A stretch of DNA of 64,000 nt from JAGNDO01 sp963704975. Lineage in GTDB: Bacteria > Chloroflexota > Anaerolineae > Caldilineales > Caldilineaceae. The position numbers and the translations under genes were made by a program. Positions 36,039 through 43,731 of this stretch are shown here, in pieces; the first letter of the stretch is position 1; every line of letters starts with the position of its first letter. Location: positions 1-64,000 of the forward strand of contig CAVPIK010000019.1 of assembly GCA_963704975.1 (NCBI GenBank). Direction: 5' to 3'. The notes beneath the pieces were generated by a model, which saw nothing but the letters and a program-made list of their open reading frames with translations, made no database searches and had not been told where the DNA came from.

Positions 36039-37196
36039 CTATCCGTGGTCCGGCGTCTTCAAGTATCCCAGAAGCTGTACGCCCACATACCAAACAAGGG
36101 CGGCGGCGGCCAGAATGCCCACGGTGGTCAGCCATTCCAGGATGTGGGGGGTGTAGGTGAAGCCCTTCACGCTGGGCGTTTGGGCGAACAGGGTGGCGTC
36201 GAATCGGTTGAGCATGACGCCGCCGATGACTAGGAGAGCGGCCAGGATCTGCGCGCCGGATCGACGTCGTAGGACCGGAATCAACAGCAGAATCGCCGGG
36301 ACGACCACACCCAGCCCCAACTCTACCAACATCAGATTGGGCAGATACTCCCCAGACCAGAGTTGAGCGAACTGCCCCCGCCAAGCCAGGTCGCCCAGCT
36401 TGATCGTCAGATAGAGCAACCCAACCGCGGCCACGCCCACCCCCAACCCACGGGCGATTTCGGGCTTTTCGGCCATCCCTTGCACCCGACACGCCAGCCG
36501 ATAGGCCAGCATCCCCACGCTCAGACCGACCATGATGGAGGATGTGTAGAAAAGCAGGGGCAGTATGGGCGTATACCAGAGCACATCCAACCGATAGGGC
36601 ATGTTCAAGTAAAGCGTGCCCAAGGTCGACTGATGAAGCGTGGACAGGGTGACGCCCAGAATGCTCACCGGGGTCATGATGGCCAGCGCCCACCGCTGCA
36701 TACGCGGCCACCCCAATCGCCTAAACAGATCCGGGCTGACCTCAATCATCAAGACACTGCTATAGAGCAGAACGCACCAACTGATCTCGAATAACGGGGA
36801 ATGCAAGTTCCAGTTGATGATGAAACTGTAGAATTTGTCTGGACGACCCAGGTCGATCACCAGCAGCAGGAGCACGGCGACGTAGCCCAGCAACCCTGTG
36901 AGGATGGCTGGCCGCAGGGCCGCTTCGAAACGATGCAGGTGAAAAACGTGCACCACCGCCGCCATGGTGAATCCAGCGCCGGACAGGGCAATCATGGTGA
37001 AGTCAAAGCCAATCCAGATGCCCCAGGGATAGCCGTCTGTGAGGGAGGTGGTGGCGCCCAGGCCCAAGAAGAGCCGGGCCACACCGGCAGAGGCCCCAAT
37101 TACGACAAGGCTGCCCAAGATGCCGATAATGATCGTGCGTGCCGAGATGGGGCCGATTCGGAACTCTTCCCGCAAGGCTGGCGTGTAGGTCGTCAT
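36039..37196 (-). CDS. NrfD/HybB-type integral membrane quinone-interacting subunit
   Basis: Intact, 385 residues with about ten hydrophobic helices. NrfD-family marks: 'GYPWGIWIGFDFTMIALSGAGF', 'GLLGYVAVLLLLVIDLGRPDKF' and 'NLHSPLFEISWCVLLYSSVLMIE' together with 'PVSILGVTLSTLHQSTLGTLY'. Such proteins exchange electrons or protons with menaquinol beside a ferredoxin-like partner. Its ATG overlaps the stop of the iron-sulphur gene by four bases, so the two are translated together. HybB is the nearest functional analogue, but no hydrogenase genes are present. Confidence 0.93.
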   Translation of the reverse strand: MTTYTPALREEFRIGPISARTIIIGILGSLVVIGASAGVARLFLGLGATTSLTDGYPWGIWIGFDFTMIALSGAGFTMAAVVHVFHLHRFEAALRPAILTGLLGYVAVLLLLVIDLGRPDKFYSFIINWNLHSPLFEISWCVLLYSSVLMIEVSPDLFRRLGWPRMQRWALAIMTPVSILGVTLSTLHQSTLGTLYLNMPYRLDVLWYTPILPLLFYTSSIMVGLSVGMLAYRLACRVQGMAEKPEIARGLGVGVAAVGLLYLTIKLGDLAWRGQFAQLWSGEYLPNLMLVELGLGVVVPAILLLIPVLRRRSGAQILAALLVIGGVMLNRFDATLFAQTPSVKGFTYTPHILEWLTTVGILAAAALVWYVGVQLLGYLKTPDHG

Positions 37197-38155
37197 CGTT
37201 GGATCTCCTCTGTTGTCGGCTCCGCTATCGGCTCGGTTGGCTCCTGAGCGTGGGCCTCCAGATAAATGGTCTCTTTCCGTTTGGTGAGCAGATGCAGGCC
37301 TGTGGCCAGGGTCGCCACGGTGAGGGCAATCGTGGGTGTCTGCCGCATGACCTGTTCGGCGTTGTGGGGAATGTCATCCGGTCCCAGGGTGGGGAAGCCA
37401 AGCTCGGCAAAAGGCACGCTTGACAGGTAGAGCATGGACGTGCCGCCCGCCTCAAACTCGCCGTAGATGTGGTCGATATAGCGGTTGGTATTGGAAAGGA
37501 TCTGGCCTTTGGCCTGGGCCAGCAGATCTTTGCGCTTGCCAAATCGTAACGCTCCGTTAGGACATGAGCCGACGCAGGCCGGTTTTTCGCCCACGGCGAG
37601 CCGATTCACACACATATCGCATTTGTGGATCAGGCCCAGGGGATTCTCCCAGTCATAGGTCGGTACGCCAAAGGGGCAGGCATATTGGCAATATCGGCAG
37701 CCGATACACTTCTCGGCATCATAGACCACAGGGCCTTCTGGGGTCTTGCGCAAGGCCCCGACGGTGCAGGCAGAGACACAGGCCGGGTGCAGACAGTGCA
37801 TACACTGCCGCTTCACATAGGAGGTGGCCCCTGGCTCTCTGCCATCGGTCGCTGTTGAGCAGATGTCGACAAAGCTGTTTGCATCGCTGTCCAGGTGGTC
37901 GGGCACGTCTTGATCATAGGGGAAATTATTGACATCTTTGCACGCCAGGGCACAGGAATTGCAGCCCGTGCAGCGGGTCAGATCGATCAGCACACCCCAG
38001 GCAGATTCATCCGCTGTCTCTCCCTCTGCCAAGGCTACGGTTGGGCGGCACAAGGCGAAGGCGGCAAACCCAGCGCCCAAGCTCTTAATGAAGGCACGTC
38101 GATCGATGCTGATCTGACCGCCACTGTGGCGGGGGGTAGCGTTCAACGTGTTCAT
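37193..38155 (-). CDS. Tat-exported, membrane-anchored 4x[4Fe-4S] protein, HybA/NrfC type
   Basis: Intact, 320 residues. A twin-Arg signal 'DRRAFIKSLGAGFAAFAL' (RR 19-20) sends it outside the membrane. Four Cys clusters follow: 'CTGCNSCALAC' (about 62-72), 'CMHCLHPACVSAC', 'CIGCRYCQYACP' and 'CDMC...CVGSCP', as in HybA, NrfC and PsrB. A hydrophobic helix near residues 280-300 ('TIALTVATLATGLHLL') anchors the C-terminus. Its start overlaps the heptaheme stop by four bases and its stop overlaps NrfD by four. It would pass electrons between NrfD and the heptaheme protein. No molybdopterin subunit is present. Confidence 0.94.
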   Translation of the reverse strand: MNTLNATPRHSGGQISIDRRAFIKSLGAGFAAFALCRPTVALAEGETADESAWGVLIDLTRCTGCNSCALACKDVNNFPYDQDVPDHLDSDANSFVDICSTATDGREPGATSYVKRQCMHCLHPACVSACTVGALRKTPEGPVVYDAEKCIGCRYCQYACPFGVPTYDWENPLGLIHKCDMCVNRLAVGEKPACVGSCPNGALRFGKRKDLLAQAKGQILSNTNRYIDHIYGEFEAGGTSMLYLSSVPFAELGFPTLGPDDIPHNAEQVMRQTPTIALTVATLATGLHLLTKRKETIYLEAHAQEPTEPIAEPTTEEIQR

Positions 38156-39045
38156 AAGGTCTCCTTGCGCTTTTCTATGTGAGCCATGAATAGGACGAAG
38201 ATCACGCCCAACATTCCGCCGCCACCCAGCCCGACGCCCAGAGTGACCACCGACAAGGTCCCTAGCGTGCGGTTAGATCGCTGCGCAGCATCAAGTTTCG
38301 TGTTCAAGATGTAGTTCTGATGGCTCTCGGCTTCCAGGGTTGCCTTCAATGCCACTTGATCTGTGGGAGAGGCGGTACGGGAGACATCCTGGCGATGGCA
38401 TTCCAAACAGTTGTTAGACATAACGGTGACGAAGTCATGGCTTGGCACCATGACCAGCGAGGCTCCGCCTTCTGCCGCCATGGCTGTGGCATCGTAGCTA
38501 ACCGTCATGTGACAGCTGATGCAGGGAGCATCGGCTTGCCAATGGGCCAAGTGCAGAGCGTCATCCAGTGATTCCCGATGACAGGAGACGCATAGTTGAT
38601 CATCCGTTAGTCGCAGAGTTTGGGAGTGGGACTGATGACAACTGATGCACTGGACACCAGCCGAAGCGTGAATGGTGTCTTCCCAATGGGTGAAGGTGTC
38701 CTCATGGCATGTTTCACACGCGGACGAATCTACGGTTAGCTTCATCAACCCATCTTCTGGGTGATCTCGCACATATTCGCCATGACAATCCTGGCACGTG
38801 GCCCCGGGCGTCATATCGCCCAGTTCAGGATTGCTGGCCAGGGCATGGGGCGAGACCTCCCACGCCTCAGTTTCCTGGACATGACAGGCGGCGCAGGGGC
38901 GTTCTGGATCGGGCTGTTCGTCTTGGGCCAGGACTGGGGAAGTCCCTGCCAGGAGCAATAACCCAAGAAGCCCGGCCACCATGGCCAGGCCCAGGGTACG
39001 GTAAATGTGGGAGAGACGGGAAAAAGGGTGAGTCATGGTTGGCAT
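38152..39045 (-). CDS. Heptaheme c-type cytochrome, C-terminally anchored
   Basis: Intact, 297 residues. ATG 39045 has GGAGG upstream. A signal peptide (residues 1-40, cleavage near 'PVLA-QDEQ') is followed by seven CxxCH sites: CAACH, CQDCH, CETCH, CISCH, CVSCH, CISCH and CLECH. The last 40 residues carry a membrane helix ('LGTLSVVTLGVGLGGGGMLG') and a basic end 'HIEKRKETL'. It resembles the cytochromes of Nrf/Hmc/Qrc-like quinone complexes. It is second in the operon after a 43-residue peptide and is coupled by ATGA to the iron-sulphur gene. Confidence 0.93.
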   Translation of the reverse strand: MPTMTHPFSRLSHIYRTLGLAMVAGLLGLLLLAGTSPVLAQDEQPDPERPCAACHVQETEAWEVSPHALASNPELGDMTPGATCQDCHGEYVRDHPEDGLMKLTVDSSACETCHEDTFTHWEDTIHASAGVQCISCHQSHSQTLRLTDDQLCVSCHRESLDDALHLAHWQADAPCISCHMTVSYDATAMAAEGGASLVMVPSHDFVTVMSNNCLECHRQDVSRTASPTDQVALKATLEAESHQNYILNTKLDAAQRSNRTLGTLSVVTLGVGLGGGGMLGVIFVLFMAHIEKRKETL

Positions 39046-39111
39046 AACAGCCTCCAGTCGTACAGGACGGGTGTGAGATGGTGCTGGGTGGGGTGGGCCG
39101 GCTAAACTAAA

Positions 39112-39243
39112 TTAAACGTGGCGATAGACGGTGCGCTGGCCGATCTGGCGCACGGTCCACATGACCAGCATGGGGACGCCGAAACGTACGACGGTCATGC
39201 CGATCATGATGGATGTGATCAACAGAAGCTCTGGAGCGGACAT
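39112..39243 (-). CDS. 43-residue membrane peptide leading the heptaheme-FeS-NrfD operon
   Basis: ATG 39243 has AAGGAG 6 bases upstream. The sequence is almost one helix ('LLLITSIMIGMTVVRFGVP', then 'LVMWTVRQIGQRTVYRH') with an Arg in the middle of the hydrophobic stretch. It is 66 bases upstream of the heptaheme gene, so it is probably the first gene of the operon. The RFGVP stretch and layout echo the larger Cys-rich protein at 34384, also the leader of a cytochrome gene. Possibly an assembly or quinone-pocket subunit; this is inference. Confidence 0.7.
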   Translation of the reverse strand: MSAPELLLITSIMIGMTVVRFGVPMLVMWTVRQIGQRTVYRHV

Positions 39244-39492
39244 GGGATGTCTCCTTTGGAATGGTAGTGGATGACACGGTTTTGGTTGGTTTATTGGGAC
39301 GACCGCCCGTGGGATCGGTGTCGCAAATGGACAGTGACTCGCTTGTTTCTTCACCATTACAGTAGCACGACAGGAGAGTGAATTTCTATATGGACTGAAC
39401 CCCATCTTTCGCGACAACGGTTTTTGCGTCTGCTTGGGGGATGGGGCGGGGCGTGGGGTGTTTTGCCCAAGCGCGTGGGGCGAAAGGCCCAA

Positions 39493-39576
39493 AAATTAAC
39501 CGCCGAGGGCGCAGAGAGCCGCAGAGGGAAGCCGATTCCTCCCTCTGCGGCTCTCTGCGCCCTCGGCGGTTAATTT
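39493..39576. repeat. Perfect 37-bp word-type hairpin
   Basis: Arms 39493-39529 and 39540-39576 are exact reverse complements around a 10-base loop. Words: TTAACCGCCGAGGGCGCAGA and its complement. It stands between the cytochrome operon and the aromatic operon leader. Confidence 0.93.
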
Positions 39577-39614
39577 GTCTTTGTCGGCGAGATCCGTTTT
39601 GTTTCTGGAATGGT

Positions 39615-39644
39615 TTGACAACGGCAAAATGGCTGTGTTATTCT
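39615..39644 (+). promoter_or_regulatory. Promoter of the aromatic amino-acid operon leader
   Basis: TTGACA (39615-39620) and TATTCT (39639-39644) with an 18-base spacer. Start would fall near 39651, about 400 bases before aroH, leaving room for the leader described next. Confidence 0.55.
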
Positions 39645-39769
39645 TCTCGAACATTGCCCGACTTCACCAGCGTCGTCAATCCCGAAACCAACTCAAGCCA
39701 ACCATGACACCAAGCATTCTGGCCGGTCAATCTCAGACCCGTACCGCCCCCAGCCAACAGGCTGAGGCT

Positions 39770-39898
39770 ATGATGCTGTTTGCTACCCCGCGTTCCCTGG
39801 GACGCGGGGTTTCTTTTGCCCAATTTTCTGGACAGGTTTGGTTTAGCTATTATTTTGGCGGCTTTACCAGCGCGTCCCGCGGAGAGAGCGAACGGTGA
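39770..39898 (+). CDS. Candidate leader peptide rich in Trp, Phe and Tyr
   Basis: A 42-codon frame from ATG 39770 (or 39773) to TGA 39896. Its second half reads 'FAQFSGQVWFSYYFGGF', with eight aromatic residues in seventeen, all three aromatic amino acids included. It ends 31 bases before an intrinsic terminator that precedes aroH. This is the layout of an amino-acid attenuator. Against it: the ribosome site is poor (GAGG too close) and another hairpin lies within its first half. Start position is uncertain. Confidence 0.45.
   Translation: MMLFATPRSLGRGVSFAQFSGQVWFSYYFGGFTSASRGESER
39785..39817 (+). terminator. Hairpin with T-rich foot in the aro leader
   Basis: ACCCCGCGT pairs with ACGCGGGGT around TCCCTGGG, followed by TTCTTTTG. 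It could act as an early terminator or as a pause site. Confidence 0.55.
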
Positions 39899-39964
39899 CC
39901 GGATAACATCCGACCCCATTCACGCTACGAAAGCGAGGCGACGCCAAGTCACCTCGCTTTTTTT
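39896..39964 (+). terminator. Attenuator-like terminator upstream of aroH
   Basis: AAAGCGAGGCGAC (39930-39942) pairs with GTCACCTCGCTTT (39948-39960), one mismatch, and runs into seven T. Just before it, CGGAT and ATCCG within GTGACCGGATAACATCCG (closed by TCAC at 39921) form another hairpin. A terminator located before the first gene of an operon implies conditional read-through. Confidence 0.7.
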
Positions 39965-40048
39965 ATTTGGGGCGAGGGGCGAATTGCAAGGGGCGAGCGT
40001 CGTTCAATCCAAAATCAAAAATCCACAATCCAAAATTCGAGGTTTTCC

Positions 40049-40480
40049 ATGATCTGTCGAGGCATACGCGGGGCCACCACCGTGGCGGAAGATACACCCG
40101 ATGAAATCTGGCGGGCGACGCGAGAGATGTTGGCCCTGATCATCCGGCTCAACGGCGTGCGGGCGGAGGATGTGGCCAGCGCCTTTTTTACCACCACGCC
40201 GGATCTGGTGTCCGCCTTCCCGGCCACGGCCGCCCGCCAGTTGGGGTGGATGGATGTGCCCCTGATGTGCGGTCACGAGATGGCCGTGCCGGGCAGCTTG
40301 CCCATGTGCGTGCGGGTGCTTTTGCACTGGAACACGGACAAATCGCCCCAGGCGATCCAACATGTCTATCTGGAAAAGGCCAAAACTCTGCGCCCGGACA
40401 AGGCCGACCTGCCCGAAATCGACATGCACGAACTGGAAGCCTGGATCGACACCCAACTCGCCAAATGGGAAGCCCAATGA
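40049..40480 (+). CDS. aroH: Chorismate mutase, AroH type
   Basis: Converts chorismate to prephenate. Intact, 143 residues. 'MICRGIRGATTVAEDTPDEI' contains the active-site Arg of the Bacillus AroH fold; 'SAFFTTTPDLVSAFPATAAR' and 'MAVPGSLPMCVRVLLHW' match the remaining pocket. The start ATG 40049 has no strong ribosome site. The stop overlaps the pheA start (ATGA at 40477). It is the first enzyme gene of the aromatic operon. Confidence 0.95.
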   Translation: MICRGIRGATTVAEDTPDEIWRATREMLALIIRLNGVRAEDVASAFFTTTPDLVSAFPATAARQLGWMDVPLMCGHEMAVPGSLPMCVRVLLHWNTDKSPQAIQHVYLEKAKTLRPDKADLPEIDMHELEAWIDTQLAKWEAQ

Positions 40481-41370
40481 GCCAATCAACCGTTCAACCA
40501 ATCAACCAACCCGCCACCATCGCCTTCCAGGGCGAACACGGCGCGTATTCCGAAGAGGCCATCCGCCAGCACTTTGGGCCGGAGGTGATCACCCTGCCCT
40601 GCCGCACCTTCGAGGACATCTTCGAGGCGACCGAGACCGGGACCGCCACCTTTGGCGCCTTGCCCGTGGAGAACTCCTTGGCCGGCAGCATCAACAAGGC
40701 CTATGACCTGCTCCTCGACCACGATTTGAAGGTGCACGGGGAGATCCTGCTGCGGGTGCGCCACAATTTGCTCACCATCCCCGGCAATGGGGAGAGCATC
40801 GTGCAGGTGCGCAGCCATCCCCAGGCCCTGGCCCAGTGCGAGGGCTATCTCAACCGGCGGGGCTTCAAGGCCATCCCCTGGTATGACACGGCGGGCAGCG
40901 CCAAGGAGTTGGCCGAGCATCCCGAACCGGGCATCGGCGTGATCGCCAGCCGTCTGGCCGCCGAGCACTATGGCCTGGAGATCGTGGAGGAGGGCATCGA
41001 GGATCTGCGCCACAACTACACCCGCTTCTTCGTCATCGGCAAAGGCGAGGCCCAACCCCAGGGCGCGCTCAAGACCTCCCTGGTCTTCGCCGTGCCGGAC
41101 ACCCCCGGCGCGCTCTACGCCGCCCTGAGCGAGTTCGCCAACCGGGAGATCAACCTGGTGAAATTGGAGAGCCGTCCCCGGCGCAACCGGCCCTGGCACT
41201 ATGTCTTTTATCTGGATTTTCAGGGCCATTGGCAGGATCCCCGATGCAGCGAGGCCATCGTCGGCCTGCTCAGCCGGGCCGCATTTGTCAAACTTCTGGG
41301 CAGCTACCCCGCCGGCATCCAGCCGGAGCTGGACGGGGAGATGAGCCAGACGGCGTTACTGCAAATATAG
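40477..41370 (+). CDS. pheA: Prephenate dehydratase with ACT domain
   Basis: Makes phenylpyruvate from prephenate. Intact, 297 residues. Catalytic domain: 'ATIAFQGEHGAYSEEAI', 'FGALPVENSLAGSINKAYDLL', 'IVQVRSHPQALAQC' and the Thr of the 'NYTRFFVIG' motif. The ACT domain follows ('TSLVFAVPDTPGALYAAL', 'INLVKLESRPRRNRPW') and normally gives Phe inhibition. The first ten residues come from the CAATCAAC-word stretch at the gene junction. Coupled to aroH by a four-base overlap. Confidence 0.96.
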   Translation: MSQSTVQPINQPATIAFQGEHGAYSEEAIRQHFGPEVITLPCRTFEDIFEATETGTATFGALPVENSLAGSINKAYDLLLDHDLKVHGEILLRVRHNLLTIPGNGESIVQVRSHPQALAQCEGYLNRRGFKAIPWYDTAGSAKELAEHPEPGIGVIASRLAAEHYGLEIVEEGIEDLRHNYTRFFVIGKGEAQPQGALKTSLVFAVPDTPGALYAALSEFANREINLVKLESRPRRNRPWHYVFYLDFQGHWQDPRCSEAIVGLLSRAAFVKLLGSYPAGIQPELDGEMSQTALLQI

Positions 41371-41371
41371 C

Positions 41372-41457
41372 GAGATGCGAGTTGCGAGAGGCGAGTTTGG
41401 CCCTCGCATCCCGCACCCCGCATCTCATAACTCACATCTCGCATCTCATAATCCGCA
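41372..41457. repeat. Word-type inverted repeat (GCGAGATGCGAG words)
   Basis: GCGAGATGCGAGTTGCGAGA on the left is mirrored by repeated CATCTC(GC/AT) words on the right. It lies between pheA and the first DAHP synthase gene and leaves 17 bases for the next ribosome site. Confidence 0.75.
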
Positions 41458-41474
41458 CAAGGAGCAAGTCAATT

Positions 41475-42557
41475 ATGGTCGTTATCATGAAACCCGATGC
41501 CACCGCCGCCGAGATCGGTGCGGTGATTCGCAAGGCCGAGCAGTTCGGCTGCAAGACCCATCCCATCTACGGCGACAGCCAGACCGTGGTGGCCCTGGTG
41601 GGGGATCTGACCCAGGTCACCCGGGAATTGTTCGACGCCATGGCCGGGGTGATGCGCACCGTGCGCATCCAAGAGGCGTACAAATTGGCCGGGCGCACCA
41701 GCCACCCCCACGACACCATCATCGAGGTGGGTGAGGGGGTCAACATGGTGCGCATCGGCGGGCCGGAGGTGGTGGTGATGGCCGGGCCGTGCAGCGTGGA
41801 GAGCCGCACCCAGATCTTGGAGACCGCCCACGCGGTCAAGGCCGCCGGGGCGCGCATTCTGCGGGGCGGCGCGTTCAAACCCCGCACCAGCCCCTACGAT
41901 TTCCAGGGCATGGGGCTGAAGGGGCTGGAATATCTGGCCGAGGCCAGGGAGCAGACCGGTCTGCCCATCATCACCGAGGTGATGACCGTGGAGACCGTGC
42001 AGATGGTGGCCGAATACGCCGACATCCTCCAGATCGGCGCCCGCAACATGCAGAACTATGGGCTGCTCCAGGCCGTGGGCCGCACCAACCGCCCGGTCAT
42101 GCTCAAGCGGGGCATCAGCGGCACCATCAAGGAGCTGCTCATGTGCGCCGAGTATATTCTGAGCAACGGCAACTACAACGTGATCCTGGCCGAGCGGGGC
42201 ATCCGCACCTACGAGACCGCCACCCGCAACACCTTCGACCTCAACGCCGTGCCCGTGCTCAAACAGGCCAGCCACCTCCCCGTCCTGGCCGACCCGGCCC
42301 ACGGCACGGGCAAATGGGAGCTGGTCGGCCCCATGGCCAAGGCCGCCGTGGCCTGCGGCGCCGACGCCATCATGATCGAAGTCCACCCGGACCCGGACTC
42401 GGCCCTGAGCGACGGCCCCCAGAGCCTCAAGCCCGAACGCTTCGCCATCCTCATGGACGAACTGCGCCTGGTGGCCCGGGCTGTGGGCCGCCATGTGGCG
42501 GACGCACCGGTTCAGGCCGAACCGACGCCGGTTTTGGCTGTCAATGGCATTGGGTAA
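41475..42557 (+). CDS. aroF: 3-deoxy-7-phosphoheptulonate synthase, first of two tandem copies
   Basis: Joins PEP and erythrose-4-phosphate, the entry step to aromatic amino acids. Intact, 360 residues. A ferredoxin-like regulatory domain (residues 1-70) precedes the barrel: 'VVMAGPCSVESRTQI', 'RGGAFKPRTSPYDFQGMG', 'LKRGISGTIKELLMCAEYIL', 'LADPAHGTGKWEL' and 'MIEVHPDPDSALSDG'. This is the type I-beta (Bacillus AroA-like/Thermotoga) class. ATG 41475 has AAGGAGC 8 bases upstream. Its tail is about 20 residues longer than the second copy. Confidence 0.95.
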   Translation: MVVIMKPDATAAEIGAVIRKAEQFGCKTHPIYGDSQTVVALVGDLTQVTRELFDAMAGVMRTVRIQEAYKLAGRTSHPHDTIIEVGEGVNMVRIGGPEVVVMAGPCSVESRTQILETAHAVKAAGARILRGGAFKPRTSPYDFQGMGLKGLEYLAEAREQTGLPIITEVMTVETVQMVAEYADILQIGARNMQNYGLLQAVGRTNRPVMLKRGISGTIKELLMCAEYILSNGNYNVILAERGIRTYETATRNTFDLNAVPVLKQASHLPVLADPAHGTGKWELVGPMAKAAVACGADAIMIEVHPDPDSALSDGPQSLKPERFAILMDELRLVARAVGRHVADAPVQAEPTPVLAVNGIG

Positions 42558-42565
42558 AAGGGTAT

Positions 42566-42673
42566 GGAGTATCGTGTGTAGAGGTGTTTGGGGCCAGAGG
42601 AGCTCGTCAGCCACATAGGTTCCTATCGTGCTGACGAGTCCTCTGGCCCCAAAATACCCGACACACGATACTC
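42566..42673. repeat. Long inverted repeat between the two DAHP synthase genes
   Basis: Left words GAGTATCGTGTGT, TTTGGGGCCAGAGGA and CTCGTCAG are mirrored in order by CTGACGAG, TCCTCTGGCCCCAAA and ACACACGATACTC. Loop about 20 bases. As RNA this is a very stable hairpin that could set the ratio of upstream to downstream products. Confidence 0.88.
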
Positions 42674-42705
42674 GATAATTATTCACCAAAAAAAGGAGCA
42701 AGACC

Positions 42706-43722
42706 ATGATCATTGTCATGAAACAAGGCGCACCCAGCCGAGACATCGAGACCGTGGTGCGTCGGGTAGAAGAATTGGGCTTCAAGGTCCATCTGAGCCG
42801 GGGCGAGGCCCGCACCATTGTGGGCGTCATCGGCGCGGACGATCACCTGATCCAGCAGGACAGCTTCGAGGTGATGCCCGGTGTGGAAAAGACCGTGCGC
42901 ATCATGCAGCCCTTCAAGGTGGCCAGCCGGGACTTCAGCCAGGAGAAGACGGTCATCACCGTGCGCGGCCAGACCATCGGCGGCAATCGCATCGCCGTCT
43001 TCGCCGGGCCGTGCAGCGTGGAGAGCCGGGAGGGGATCATCGAGACCGCCCACGCGGTCAAGGAGGCCGGGGCCAACTTCCTGCGGGGCGGCGCGTTCAA
43101 GCCCCGGTCCAGCCCCTACGCCTTCCAGGGCTTGGGCGAAGAGGGGCTGCGCTACTTGGCCGAGGCCAGAGAGCAGACCGGTCTGCCCATCATCACCGAG
43201 GTGATGAGTCCCGACGAGGTGGAATTGGTGGGCGACTACACGGATATTTTCCAGGTGGGCGCGCGCAATACCCAGAACTACTCGTTGCTCAAGGCCCTGG
43301 GCAAGACCAACATCCCGGTCTTTCTCAAACGGGGCATCAGCGGCACGATTCAGGAACTGCTCATGAGCGCCGAGTACATCCTGAGCAACGGCAACATGAA
43401 CGTCATGGTCTGCGAGCGGGGCATCCGCACCTACGAAACCTACACCCGCAACACCTTTGACATCAACGCCATCCCGGCCCTGCAACAGCTCACCCACCTG
43501 CCCGTCATCGCCGACCCGGCCCACGGCACGGGCAAATGGGACCTGGTCCCCGCCGTGGCCAAGGCCGCCGTCGCCGCCGGCGCGGACGGCCTCATGATCG
43601 AAGTCCACCCCGACCCGGCCAAAGCCTGGAGCGACGGCGCCCAAAGCCTCACCCCCGACCACTTCGCCAAGCTCATGAAAGAGCTGCGCTTGGTCGCCGA
43701 GGCGGTGGGGCGGGAGATTTAG
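42706..43722 (+). CDS. aroF: 3-deoxy-7-phosphoheptulonate synthase, second tandem copy
   Basis: Intact, 338 residues. Same architecture as the first copy: N-terminal ferredoxin-like domain ('MIIVMKQGAPSRDIETVVRR'), then 'VFAGPCSVESREGIIETAHA', 'RGGAFKPRSSPYAFQGLG', 'FLKRGISGTIQELLMSAEYI' and 'IADPAHGTGKWDLV'. The barrels are highly alike; the N-terminal domains differ more, as expected if feedback control differs. ATG 42706 has AAAGGAGC upstream. Two copies side by side suggest separate regulation, for example one per end product. Confidence 0.95.
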   Translation: MIIVMKQGAPSRDIETVVRRVEELGFKVHLSRGEARTIVGVIGADDHLIQQDSFEVMPGVEKTVRIMQPFKVASRDFSQEKTVITVRGQTIGGNRIAVFAGPCSVESREGIIETAHAVKEAGANFLRGGAFKPRSSPYAFQGLGEEGLRYLAEAREQTGLPIITEVMSPDEVELVGDYTDIFQVGARNTQNYSLLKALGKTNIPVFLKRGISGTIQELLMSAEYILSNGNMNVMVCERGIRTYETYTRNTFDINAIPALQQLTHLPVIADPAHGTGKWDLVPAVAKAAVAAGADGLMIEVHPDPAKAWSDGAQSLTPDHFAKLMKELRLVAEAVGREI

Positions 43723-43731
43723 GTTCAATTC

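Noticed and set aside
39441..39707. Short open frames across the 37-bp hairpin
   Set aside because: They consist of the hairpin read as protein and have no ribosome site.
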